Assembly (NCBI GenBank): GCA_032154105.1
Contig: JALDYI010000008.1
Coordinates: forward strand, 1 to 50,780
Direction: 5' to 3'
DNA from: UBA6022 sp032154105
GTDB lineage: Bacteria; Patescibacteriota; Saccharimonadia; Saccharimonadales; Saccharimonadaceae
DNA: 50,780 nt
Shown here: positions 1-7,319 of the stretch, in pieces
How positions within the stretch are numbered: position 1 is the first letter of the stretch
Layout of the letters: each line of letters begins with the position of its first letter
The notes under the pieces: generated by a model
The model's input: the letters and a program-made list of their open reading frames with translations, nothing else
What the model was told of the DNA's origin: nothing
Database searches by the model: none
Position numbers and translations under genes: made by a program

Positions 1-5
1 TCCAT

Positions 6-221
6 ATGGTACAAGTAACACGTAAAGATGAACGCGAAGCGAACGAAAACATTATTCGTCGTTTCAACCGCAAAGTTTTGCAAAGTGGCGTACTCGCTGA
101 AGCTAAGGCTTCTATGCGTTTCGCTAAGCCACTTAGCAAGCCAGAGCGCCGCACTAAGGCGATTATTCGCAAGCAGCGCAAGGCAGTGAAGACAGCAAAC
201 GCACGTTTGGGAATTCGCTAA
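6..221 (+). CDS. rpsU: 30S ribosomal protein S21
   Basis: A 71-residue, strongly basic protein with the S21 pattern: a REANENIIRRFNRKV segment near the N terminus and a Lys/Arg-rich tail (RRTKAIIRKQRKAVK). S21 belongs to the 30S platform and helps initiation. The length is normal for the family. The ATG lies 6 bases from the window edge, so upstream signals cannot be judged. It is followed after 3 nt by the YqeY-like gene, a pairing common in bacteria, and is probably co-transcribed with it. Confidence 0.95.
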   Translation: MVQVTRKDEREANENIIRRFNRKVLQSGVLAEAKASMRFAKPLSKPERRTKAIIRKQRKAVKTANARLGIR

Positions 222-224
222 TCT

Positions 225-677
225 ATGGCGCTAATGCAGCGCATTGCAGACGATACTAAAGCCGCTCTTTTGGGCGGCGATCGTTTTGTAGCGGAGGTAC
301 TCCGCGGCCTGAAAGCCGCGGTCTTAAATGAAGAGGTGGCTCAGGGAAAGCGCGATACTGGTCTCGAGGAAGCTGCTATTGAGCAGATTATTGCTCGTGA
401 GGTGAAGAAGCGTAATGAAAGCGCTTCGCTGTATACAAAGGCTGAGCGCGGCGAGCTTGCCGAAACGGAGCTCAAGGAGGCCGCTGTGTTGCAAGCGTAT
501 CTTCCAGAGCAACTAGGCGAAGCTGAGCTCGTGACTATTATTGAAAAGATCATTACTGAAAAAGGCCTCAGTGGACCACAGGCTATGGGCCAGGTAATTG
601 GTGCAGTTAAGCAGCAAGTTGGCAATACAGCCGACGGCGCAACAGTCGCCCGACTTGTAAAACAAGCCCTCAACTAA
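225..677 (+). CDS. GatB/YqeY domain-containing protein
   Basis: A 150-residue protein of the YqeY family, which resembles the tRNA-binding tail domain of GatB. Family features visible are the N-terminal segment on LLGGDRFVAEVLRGLKAAVLNEEV, the central REVKKRNESASLY segment and the YLPEQLGEAEL...GPQAMGQVIGAVK region. Family members are thought to act in tRNA or amidotransferase-related processes, but no precise role is established. It starts 3 nt after rpsU stops and precedes an adenylate kinase gene, so it sits in a translation-linked operon. Confidence 0.9.
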   Translation: MALMQRIADDTKAALLGGDRFVAEVLRGLKAAVLNEEVAQGKRDTGLEEAAIEQIIAREVKKRNESASLYTKAERGELAETELKEAAVLQAYLPEQLGEAELVTIIEKIITEKGLSGPQAMGQVIGAVKQQVGNTADGATVARLVKQALN

Positions 678-695
678 ACACAAAAAGGAGAAGAC

Positions 696-1241
696 ATGAT
701 TGTATTTTTTGGTCCAGCTGGTGCTGGTAAGAGCGTCCAGGGGCAAATGCTGGCAGCACGCCACGGCTGGCGTTGGTTGAGTGCGGGGCAATTGCTGCGC
801 GATACGCATGACATTGAACTTATTAAAGAAATGCAGACGGGCGGGCTGGTTAATCCTGAGCGTGTAAACGAACTTATGGGCGAGGCATTAAAGCGTGCGA
901 CAAATATCGAGCGCGTTATTATTGATGGCTTCCCTCGGCAGCTATCTCAGGCCAAGTGGCTGATTGATTCACGGCCGACTCATCAGCGTTCGATTGGTCT
1001 TGTGGTTGTTCTTGAAGTACCTCGCTCTGAGCTACTTAAGCGTCTTGAAGTCCGCGGCCGTGCCGATGATACGCCGGAGGCGATTGATGAGCGTTTGAAA
1101 ATTTATCGTACTGAAATGTATCCGATTCTTAGTTACTTCACCGAGAAGAACGTTAATATTGTTCATATTGATGGCACTGGCACGGTCGGGCAGGTCCATG
1201 ACCGTATCGTAGAGGAACTTGTGGCATGCAAACTGGCATAA
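696..1241 (+). CDS. adk: adenylate kinase family nucleoside monophosphate kinase
   Basis: A 181-residue P-loop kinase of the adenylate kinase family, which interconverts ATP+AMP and 2 ADP in the cytoplasm. The P-loop at residues 6-13 reads GPAGAGKS, where most Adk proteins have a GxPGxGKGT form. The AMP-site segment IIDGFPRQLSQA and the RxRADDTPEAIDERLKIY region (two Arg, then a DD/E cluster) are conserved. It is short because the long zinc-type LID insertion is absent. A good Shine-Dalgarno (AAAGGAG) precedes the ATG. The last 16 nt overlap the start of map. Exact nucleotide specificity is not certain because of the P-loop change. Confidence 0.85.
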   Translation: MIVFFGPAGAGKSVQGQMLAARHGWRWLSAGQLLRDTHDIELIKEMQTGGLVNPERVNELMGEALKRATNIERVIIDGFPRQLSQAKWLIDSRPTHQRSIGLVVVLEVPRSELLKRLEVRGRADDTPEAIDERLKIYRTEMYPILSYFTEKNVNIVHIDGTGTVGQVHDRIVEELVACKLA

Positions 1242-1984
1242 AGACTCCCGCTCAAATTCAGGCAATGCGCGAAGGTGGCAAAATCCTCGCGACGATTTAC
1301 GATGGTTTAAAGAAATATGTACATGCCGGTATGACCGAGCTCGATGTTGATGCTTGGGTGGCAAAAGAAATTACTCGATTGGGCGCAACAGCGACATATA
1401 AGACCTCGGAAGTGAATTTTCCAAATGTCATTTGTATTTCAACTAATGACGAGATTGTTCACAGTGTGCCAACTGATTATGTGTTTGAAAAGGGTGACGT
1501 TGTTAGCTTTGATCTCGTTATTACCTACAAAGGCATGAAAACAGATGCGGCGTTTACGATGGTGATCGATGAAGACCCAACGGGTGTGAAAAAGCATCTT
1601 TTAAATGTAACTGAACGCAGCTTATACGCTGGTATTGACGCTATTAAAGGGCCGACCTACACAGGCGATATCGGTGCAGCAATCGAAAAAGTACTCCGCG
1701 ATGGGAAGCTTGGTATTGTCCGCGACCTTGTTGGTCACGGAGTGGGGCTTGAAATGCATATGCCTCCAGAAGTGCCAAACTATGGGCGCAAAGGCACCGG
1801 GGTTCTTTTGAAGCCAGGTGATACGATCGCGATTGAGCCGATGGCGACACTTGGCGGCGAAAAAATTATCACAGATAAGGCTGATGGATGGACAATTCGC
1901 AGCAAAGATGGCAGCTTGGCAGCGCATTTTGAGCATACGGTGCTTGTGACCGAAGATGGAGTTGAGATTCTCACGAGTCTCTAA
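1226..1984 (+). CDS. map: type I methionine aminopeptidase
   Basis: A 252-residue type Ia methionine aminopeptidase, which removes the initiator Met from nascent proteins using a dinuclear metal centre. All five metal ligands are visible: D96 and D107 (FDLVITYKGMKTDAAF), H171 (GHGVGLEMH), E204 (AIEPMATLG) and E236 (HFEHTVLVT). Catalytic H79 lies in EIVHSVP and a second His is at 178. Length and spacing match the E. coli enzyme almost residue for residue. The gene overlaps adk by 16 nt, which indicates translational coupling. Confidence 0.96.
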   Translation: MQTGIKTPAQIQAMREGGKILATIYDGLKKYVHAGMTELDVDAWVAKEITRLGATATYKTSEVNFPNVICISTNDEIVHSVPTDYVFEKGDVVSFDLVITYKGMKTDAAFTMVIDEDPTGVKKHLLNVTERSLYAGIDAIKGPTYTGDIGAAIEKVLRDGKLGIVRDLVGHGVGLEMHMPPEVPNYGRKGTGVLLKPGDTIAIEPMATLGGEKIITDKADGWTIRSKDGSLAAHFEHTVLVTEDGVEILTSL

Positions 1985-1992
1985 GGTGCAGC

Positions 1993-2496
1993 ATGTGGAC
2001 GTTTGTTATAATTATCCATGCGCTCACGGCCTCGCTCAGTCTTTTGCTCGGCGCATTCCAGCTGCTGAGGCCTAAAAAGGGTGATCGTTTTCACCGAATG
2101 GTGGGTCGCACTTGGGTCGTGTGTATGTATGCAGTTTGTGCGAGCTCATTCTTTATTCAGGGAGTGGAGGATGGCTTCAGCTGGCTTCACGGACTTTCGA
2201 TCTTTACGACATTGACGGTTTCGCTCGGGCTCTACTCGGCCATCAAGGGTAATATTCCCGCGCACAAAGCTAATATGATTGGCAGTTACTTTGGTTCGGT
2301 GGCCGCATTCGTGGGGGTTGTTGCCGTACCGACTCGGCGGATTCCGCAGCTTGCGGTTCATCAGACGCCGCTATTCTTTCTATTTGTCGCATTGATTGCA
2401 GCTAGCGCCGCACTGTTTGTATGTGGCCTCTATTTTCTTGCAAAATATCGAAGCAAGATAGTAGCGGAGCGGCGAAGGGTGAGTGCTAAAATTTAG
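1993..2496 (+). CDS. DUF2306-like multi-pass membrane protein
   Basis: A 167-residue integral membrane protein with about four hydrophobic helices (roughly residues 1-25, 45-62, 70-85 and 120-150) and a basic cytoplasmic tail. The FHRMVGRTWV segment after the first helix and the HGLSIFTTLT and HKANMIGSYFG segments resemble the DUF2306 family of predicted membrane proteins, whose function is unknown. It follows map by 8 nt. Its stop codon overlaps the stop codon of the convergent murI, leaving no space for a terminator between them. Confidence 0.7.
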   Translation: MWTFVIIIHALTASLSLLLGAFQLLRPKKGDRFHRMVGRTWVVCMYAVCASSFFIQGVEDGFSWLHGLSIFTTLTVSLGLYSAIKGNIPAHKANMIGSYFGSVAAFVGVVAVPTRRIPQLAVHQTPLFFLFVALIAASAALFVCGLYFLAKYRSKIVAERRRVSAKI

Positions 2497-3152
2497 CGTG
2501 GAAACTCCTGCTTTTCGAGCAGCGCGCTTAGGCGTCGCCCGATAGCCTCTGAAGGTTCTATGACGACCGCTCGACCAGCTGCCATCTCATTGATAATGTC
2601 TTTAATCCAGTGATAGTGAGTACATCCAAGAACGATAACATCCGCACCACGCTCGCAGGTATCGGTGATGACACGTTTGATCGTCTGGCGGTTCAATTGA
2701 TTGTTTTCGATCAGGTATGCCCAGTCGCTACAATCAGGCTCGATGATATTTAGGTGTTGACCGTAGGTGGTAAGTAGTTGTTTGTAGCGGTTGCTACGGA
2801 GCGTAGACGGCGTTGCGCAAACGGCAATTGTGTTTGTTTTTGTCAGTGCTGCTGCGGTTTTGATCATCGGCTCAATACCGATAAACTTTTGTGTTGGATA
2901 GCGACTGCGTAGCGTTTCAATTGCAGCCGCCGTTGCCGTGTTGCACGCGAGGATGATAACGTCGCAGGCACCAGCTAGAAGCGGCTGAATTGCTGCGTCG
3001 GTTAATTGGATGACTTCGGTAGTTGTTTTGTCGCCGTATGGCACATGGGCTTTGTCGTTGACGATAATAATGTCGGCCGTAGGAAAAGTATCTTGTAGTG
3101 CCAGAGCAACCGCCTCACCGCCAATGCCTGAATCGAATACGCCAAGTTTCAT
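2493..3152 (-). CDS. murI: glutamate racemase
   Basis: A 219-residue glutamate racemase that makes D-glutamate for peptidoglycan. The catalytic cysteine pair is present: C70 in ILACNTATA and C177 in VLGCTHYHW. The N-terminal GVFDSGIGG and the VPYGDKT motif also fit. It is shorter than typical MurI (about 260 residues), mainly at the C terminus and in loops. The gene diverges from ftsA across only 60 nt. A TATACT box ends 7 nt before the ATG with no Shine-Dalgarno, so the mRNA is probably leaderless. Its 3' end overlaps the DUF2306 gene. Confidence 0.93.
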   Translation of the reverse strand: MKLGVFDSGIGGEAVALALQDTFPTADIIIVNDKAHVPYGDKTTTEVIQLTDAAIQPLLAGACDVIILACNTATAAAIETLRSRYPTQKFIGIEPMIKTAAALTKTNTIAVCATPSTLRSNRYKQLLTTYGQHLNIIEPDCSDWAYLIENNQLNRQTIKRVITDTCERGADVIVLGCTHYHWIKDIINEMAAGRAVVIEPSEAIGRRLSALLEKQEFPR

Positions 3153-3159
3153 ACCGTCT

Positions 3160-3205
3160 AGTATAGCGCGAAAGTCTATTCAAATAGCGACATAAGCGTT
3201 ATACT
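3160..3205. promoter_or_regulatory. divergent murI/ftsA promoters with start-proximal -10 boxes
   Basis: The 60-nt gap between murI and ftsA carries two TATACT boxes facing apart: the reverse complement at 3160-3165 for murI and 3200-3205 for ftsA. Each ends exactly 7 nt before its ATG, so transcription should start at or next to the A of the start codon. Neither gene has a Shine-Dalgarno. The -35 elements are weak or unclear. Confidence 0.7.
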
Positions 3206-3212
3206 TTAGAAC

Positions 3213-4448
3213 ATGCAAGAAACATCTCGATACGCCGTAGGTATTGATATTGGTACCACTACAGTCCGCGCTGTTGTCGGACATATTGATCCAGCTACGG
3301 GCACACCTACCATTGTCGGTGTGGGACAAGCACCAAATAGCGGTATGCGAAAGGGTGTTGTCGCTCACCTTACAGGCCCTGCGCATGCTATTGATGACGC
3401 ACTTGGTGAAGCTGAACGCATGAGCGGGTATCAGGTTGACGGTGCGGCAATGAGTATCAACGGCGCACACGTTCTTAGTACTAAGGCTGACGGTATGATT
3501 GCTGTTGGCGCGGCCGACCATGAAATCACGCACGATGACCTATCTCGAATCGAAGAAGTGGCTACGATGGGGAAGGTTCCAGCAAATCGCGAGATCCTTG
3601 ACGTTGTTCCGCATAGTTACCGCCTTGATGGCCAAGATAATATCAAAGATCCTTTTGGTATGACCGGCACCCGCCTCGAAATTAACGCCAATGTTGTTTC
3701 AGCGCTTGGTCCGCATCTTGCGAACCTGCAAAAATCGGCCGATATGGCAAAAGTGCAGCCACATGTGATCACTCCGGCTGTTATGGCGGCAGCGCGGGCG
3801 GTGCTCCAGGAGCAGCAGCTAGAGAACGGCGTGGCGGTTATCGATCTTGGTGGCTCAACTACAAGTGTCGTAGTGTTTGAAGAAGGTGACCTGCAATATG
3901 TTGGCGTGATTCCTGTTGGTGGTATCAATATTACCAATGATCTCGCGATCGGGCTTAAGACTGACCCGGCTATTGCCGAGAAGGTGAAGATAGCCCACGC
4001 TAGCGCGATACCTCGTACAAGTGGAGAGGGTGTAAACGTTAAGCACGACAGCGAGATCTACACATTCAGCTCACAGGATATTGATGAAATTGTCGAAGCG
4101 CGACTTGAAGAAATTTTTGATGCTGTGCAGCGTGAGCTGAAAAAGGCTGGTAAGGCGGGTCAGTTGCCGAGCGGCATCGTGCTCACTGGTGGAACGGCCA
4201 ATATGAAGCGTAGCGCCGATTACACGAAGGAGAAGTTGGGACTTGCGGCCCGAGTAGGTAAACCATCTGGCTACGGTGGGGTTGCAGATCATATTGAAGA
4301 GCCGCAATTTGCAACCGCTCTCGGACTTATGCTGATCGACTCACAAAATGGTGGACAAGCACCAAAAACCGATAAAGGAAACCATAGGGTAACCATCAAG
4401 CAGGCAAGCGGCGTTATCTCTCAGTTCCTCGGTAAATTTAAAGCGTAA
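3213..4448 (+). CDS. ftsA: cell division protein FtsA
   Basis: A 411-residue actin-like ATPase that tethers FtsZ to the membrane and recruits the divisome. Visible ATPase elements are phosphate-1 (VGIDIGTTTVRAVVG), phosphate-2 (VIDLGGSTTSVVVF) and the adenosine motif (GIVLTGGTANM). The 1C domain (GMRKGVVAHL... AMSINGAHV) lies in its expected place. The C terminus ends VTIKQASGVISQFLGKFKA, a plausible short amphipathic membrane-targeting helix. It starts 7 nt after a TATACT box without a ribosome-binding site and is followed by ftsZ with its own promoter. Confidence 0.95.
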   Translation: MQETSRYAVGIDIGTTTVRAVVGHIDPATGTPTIVGVGQAPNSGMRKGVVAHLTGPAHAIDDALGEAERMSGYQVDGAAMSINGAHVLSTKADGMIAVGAADHEITHDDLSRIEEVATMGKVPANREILDVVPHSYRLDGQDNIKDPFGMTGTRLEINANVVSALGPHLANLQKSADMAKVQPHVITPAVMAAARAVLQEQQLENGVAVIDLGGSTTSVVVFEEGDLQYVGVIPVGGINITNDLAIGLKTDPAIAEKVKIAHASAIPRTSGEGVNVKHDSEIYTFSSQDIDEIVEARLEEIFDAVQRELKKAGKAGQLPSGIVLTGGTANMKRSADYTKEKLGLAARVGKPSGYGGVADHIEEPQFATALGLMLIDSQNGGQAPKTDKGNHRVTIKQASGVISQFLGKFKA

Positions 4449-4467
4449 TTTATTTGTTCAGAAAAAG

Positions 4468-4476
4468 TGTTATACT
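4468..4476 (+). promoter_or_regulatory. extended -10 promoter of ftsZ
   Basis: TGT-TATACT forms an extended -10 element in the ftsA-ftsZ gap. Transcription would start near 4483, giving a leader of about 29 nt with a GGGGAG ribosome-binding site at 4497-4502, 9 nt before the ftsZ ATG. Confidence 0.6.
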
Positions 4477-4511
4477 AAATAAGAATACGAATATCGGGGA
4501 GAGACCTATTC

Positions 4512-5705
4512 ATGCCTGAAGTTAAACCAAGCGACATACAAACATTTGCAAGTATAAAAGTAGTAGGAGTCGGCGGTGCCGGTGGTTCTGCTGTTAACCG
4601 CATGAAGGACGCTGGCCTTGCGGGTGTGCAGTTTATTGCAATGAACACCGATGCGCAGGCATTGCACAATTCTAAGGCGGATGTAAAGATCCACCTCGGA
4701 CATTCGACGACTAATGGCCTTGGTGCTGGTGCCGATCCGTTAACTGGTGAAGCGGCTGCACAGGAGTCGCGCGACGAAATTCGCGACGCTATTACTGGCG
4801 CTGATATGATCTTCGTGACAATTGGTGCCGGTGGTGGTACTGGTAGTGGTGCTGGACACGTGGTCGCTGAAATTGCCCGCGACCTTGGTATCCTGGTTGT
4901 TGGCGTAGCGACAAAGCCATTTAGCTTCGAGGGCGAAAAGCGTCGTCAGAACGCGGAATGGGCGATTAATAGCCTTGGTCGTCAGGTTGATACGCTGATC
5001 ACTATCCCGAACGATCGTCTTCTTCAGACAATCGATCGTCGTACGCCACTTCTTGAGACATTCAAGATTGCCGACGATGTGCTTCGCCAGGGTGTTCAGG
5101 GTATCTCTGAACTCATCACCGAACACGGTCTTATCAACCTCGACTTTGCAGATGTGAAGGCGATTATGAGCAACGCTGGCTCGGCCCTTATGGGTATTGG
5201 GCGTGCAAGCGGCGATGATCGTGCCGCGCAGGCCGCCCAACAAGCAATCGAATCACCGCTCATTGAGGTATCGATCGATGGTGCCAAGGGTGTTCTCTTT
5301 AACGTAACCGGTGGTTACGACATGAGCATGAGTGAGATTCAGGAAGCTGCTGAGATTATCACCAGCGCCGTTTCACCAGATGCCAACATTATCTTTGGTG
5401 CGACACTCAAGCCTGATCTCGAGGATGAGCTTATCATTACTGTTATTGCAACTGGTTTTGATAGCGCATACTTCCATGAACAAGCAACCACACTCGAGGG
5501 TACGGCTGCTCCTCGCCAAGAAGAGGTGAGCGACGAAGCTGTTGCTGCAATCAACCTTGACCTTGATCATACTGAAGCTGCCGCAGCTTTTGCCGCTGAA
5601 GACACCGCCCACGATATCTGGAACACGCCAGCTGAGGAAGAAGACGAGTCTGATACACCAGCCTTCCTTCGCCGCCGCAAGAAGAATAAAAGCATCGACG
5701 AATAA
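4512..5705 (+). CDS. ftsZ: cell division GTPase FtsZ
   Basis: A 397-residue tubulin homologue that polymerises into the Z ring. The GTP-binding signature GAGGGTGSGAG lies near residue 100-112, with the N-terminal VVGVGGAGGSAVNRM and the NTDAQAL segment. The T7 synergy loop (NLDFADVKAIMSNAG) is intact. After an acidic, alanine-rich linker the protein ends with DTPAFLRRRKKNK, a recognisable C-terminal peptide for FtsA binding (family form D-I/V-P-A-F-L-R-R) followed by a basic tail. It is followed after 12 nt by nrdR with a GGAGG ribosome-binding site, so the two may be co-transcribed. Confidence 0.97.
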   Translation: MPEVKPSDIQTFASIKVVGVGGAGGSAVNRMKDAGLAGVQFIAMNTDAQALHNSKADVKIHLGHSTTNGLGAGADPLTGEAAAQESRDEIRDAITGADMIFVTIGAGGGTGSGAGHVVAEIARDLGILVVGVATKPFSFEGEKRRQNAEWAINSLGRQVDTLITIPNDRLLQTIDRRTPLLETFKIADDVLRQGVQGISELITEHGLINLDFADVKAIMSNAGSALMGIGRASGDDRAAQAAQQAIESPLIEVSIDGAKGVLFNVTGGYDMSMSEIQEAAEIITSAVSPDANIIFGATLKPDLEDELIITVIATGFDSAYFHEQATTLEGTAAPRQEEVSDEAVAAINLDLDHTEAAAAFAAEDTAHDIWNTPAEEEDESDTPAFLRRRKKNKSIDE

Positions 5706-5717
5706 GCGGAGGTAATT

Positions 5718-6167
5718 ATGGCTCAGCAATATAAAATTGGTGACACTCGGGTTATCGAATCTCGTGAAGTCGGCGATGGTATAACGATTCGTCGCCGCCG
5801 TGAAACACTCGACGGTAAACACCGCTTTACAACTTATGAGCGCATTGAAAAACCGAATCTTGCTGTCATTAAAAAGGATGGCTCTCGTGAGCTATTTGAC
5901 CGCGAGAAGCTTGCAACGGCTATTAAGCGATCTGTTGGTAAATTCTTTTCGTCAGAAGTTGAAGTTGAGGAAATTATCGACAATGTTGAAAACGCACTAT
6001 ATGAACTTGGCGAGAGTGAGATTTTTTCTCGTCAAATTGGCGACAAGGTGCTTGATGAACTCGCGGTTCGTAATGAAGTCGCCTATGTTCGTTTTGCAAG
6101 TGTCTATCATGAGTTTAAGACGCTCGATGAATTCGAAGCGATCTTGGCGCAACGACGTAAAAAATAG
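5718..6167 (+). CDS. nrdR: NrdR-like ATP-cone regulator lacking the zinc ribbon cysteines
   Basis: A 149-residue protein that aligns end to end with NrdR, the repressor of ribonucleotide reductase genes. Residues 9-45 keep the NrdR N-terminal pattern (DTRVIESREVGDG, IRRRRETLDG, RFTTYERIE) and residues 46-140 form the ATP-cone (KDGSRELFDREKL... VAYVRFASVYHEF). The two CxxC pairs that bind zinc in NrdR are absent: the start reads MAQQYKIGD and the second pair position reads ETLDGKH. The whole protein contains no cysteine. The start is fixed by the GGAGG site, so no upstream extension restores the motif. It probably keeps nucleotide-sensing and oligomerisation, but DNA binding must work without zinc or be lost. 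Confidence 0.85.
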   Translation: MAQQYKIGDTRVIESREVGDGITIRRRRETLDGKHRFTTYERIEKPNLAVIKKDGSRELFDREKLATAIKRSVGKFFSSEVEVEEIIDNVENALYELGESEIFSRQIGDKVLDELAVRNEVAYVRFASVYHEFKTLDEFEAILAQRRKK

Positions 6168-6179
6168 GGGGAGTTGGGC

Positions 6180-6440
6180 ATGAAAGCTGTCATCATCTAC
6201 AAAAATGAAAGTGATCATGCGAGGGAAGTACTCGACTATCTTCGTGATTTCGAACGTCAGACTGGCCGCGTACTCGAAACGCTCGATCCTGATACGCCAG
6301 AAGGCGCAGGCTTTTGCCGAACATACGATATTGTCGAATATCCAAGTATTGTTGCGATGAGTGACGATGGGATGCTGCAAAACTTGTGGCGTGGACGTCC
6401 ATTGCCGACAATTAGTGAAGTAAGTTATTATGTTCAGTAA
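6180..6440 (+). CDS. thioredoxin-fold protein without CxxC
   Basis: An 86-residue protein with a thioredoxin-like layout: beta strand KAVIIYKN, helix DHAREVLDYLRDF, strand RVLETLDPD, then YDIVEYPSIVAM with the hallmark cis-proline, and a final strand-helix. The position of the redox CxxC is occupied by NESDH; the only cysteine is in AGFCRTYD. The ATG at 6180 is chosen because GGGGGAG sits 6 nt upstream; a TTG two codons earlier is less likely. It overlaps the VKOR gene by 11 nt, which suggests a shared function in envelope thiol chemistry or a purely structural partner role. Confidence 0.7.
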   Translation: MKAVIIYKNESDHAREVLDYLRDFERQTGRVLETLDPDTPEGAGFCRTYDIVEYPSIVAMSDDGMLQNLWRGRPLPTISEVSYYVQ

Positions 6441-7053
6441 ATTGTTCAAGAAAAGTTCTCAATCAGACCAATCAAACCGCTCGGTATTCGGGACTATGTT
6501 GGTGTTTGGTGTCATTGGCCTGGCGGCAAGTTTTGTACTGGCCGTCGAAGAGTTTCATCTGTTGAAAAATCCAGATACGATCTTATCTTGTTCGATCAAT
6601 CTTGTCCTTAACTGTGCTGGAGTGATGAAAACATGGCAGGCGAGTGTCTTTGGGTTTCCGAATATGTTTATTGGTCTCATGGCGTTTCCGATTGTTATTT
6701 GTGCCGCACTTCTTGGCCTGAGTCGCGCCGTATTGCCACGCTGGTTCTATGTTGGTGCGAATATCGGCTATCTCCTCGGTGCTTTATTTGCGTACTGGCT
6801 CTTCTTTAACAGTGTGTACGCCATTGAGATCTTGTGTCCATGGTGCCTGATTGTTACGTTTACGGTGACGATGTTACTAGCAACAATCACACACTATAAT
6901 CTGCGTGAAAATAATTTTGGTTTTTCTAAAAAGTTCAACAAAAAGGTGCAGGCATTTATTGGTGCGGGCTATCATAAACTGGTTGTTGCGAGCTGGGTGG
7001 TGGTCATGATTGCCCTTGTATTTATGAAGTTCGGTGAAGGTCTGTTTATTTAA
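6430..7053 (+). CDS. vitamin K epoxide reductase (VKOR) family protein
   Basis: A 207-residue membrane protein of the VKOR family, which replaces DsbB in many bacteria by passing electrons from a disulfide-forming partner to quinone. The four functional cysteines are present: C54 and C62 in the first extracytoplasmic loop (SCSINLVLNC) and C136/C139 in CPWC. S72 follows the loop cysteines. Five hydrophobic segments are visible (about 20-40, 78-97, 107-125, 130-155 and 185-203). No fused thioredoxin domain is present, and the overlapping upstream thioredoxin-fold gene lacks CxxC, so the redox partner must be elsewhere. Confidence 0.88.
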   Translation: MFSKLFKKSSQSDQSNRSVFGTMLVFGVIGLAASFVLAVEEFHLLKNPDTILSCSINLVLNCAGVMKTWQASVFGFPNMFIGLMAFPIVICAALLGLSRAVLPRWFYVGANIGYLLGALFAYWLFFNSVYAIEILCPWCLIVTFTVTMLLATITHYNLRENNFGFSKKFNKKVQAFIGAGYHKLVVASWVVVMIALVFMKFGEGLFI

Positions 7054-7100
7054 GCGCGAGGCCAGCACTTCCATTGAAGTCTAAAAGCGTGTAAAATAGC

Positions 7101-7296
7101 GACTAGAGACACTCTACGGCATGTAGATGAGCGGTTATCAGCCGCGAAGTTTTGGGAAGAACGGCTTTGGCCTAGTAGACCTCAACGCGAACGCTGCGTC
7201 AAAGCGAACAACTAAGCGCTAAGAAGAATCTCTTTTTAGAAACTGGATGGTACCGTCCGCAATTTGCGGATTCCAGTGACTAAACAGGGATTTTTT
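7101..7296 (+). ncRNA. candidate T-box riboswitch leader (tRNA-Ile) upstream of GNAT-ileS
   Basis: The 266-nt gap before the GNAT-ileS operon folds like a T-box leader. The antiterminator is textbook: stem A1 ACTGGA (7242-7247) with TCCAGT (7272-7277), a 7-nt bulge TGGTACC (7248-7254) and stem A2 GTCCGC (7255-7260) with GCGGAT (7266-7271) around AATTT. The bulge TGGT can pair with a tRNA ACCA end. Upstream, AGTAGACCTCAACGC at 7174-7188 and CGTCAAAGCG resemble the stem II region of actinobacterial ileS T-boxes. A hairpin at 7131-7145 shows ATC, an Ile codon, in its loop. A competing terminator pairs ATTCC (7270-7274) with GGGAT (7287-7291) before a T-run. A TAAAAT box at 7092-7097 may drive it. 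Specifier assignment is an inference. Confidence 0.75.
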
Positions 7297-7319
7297 GTTT
7301 TTAATACAAAGGAAATGTC

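Noticed and set aside
5800..6183. 127-codon frame overlapping nrdR
   Set aside because: Frame-shifted shadow; its Leu/Ser/Arg-rich translation matches no family, while the nrdR frame aligns along its whole length.
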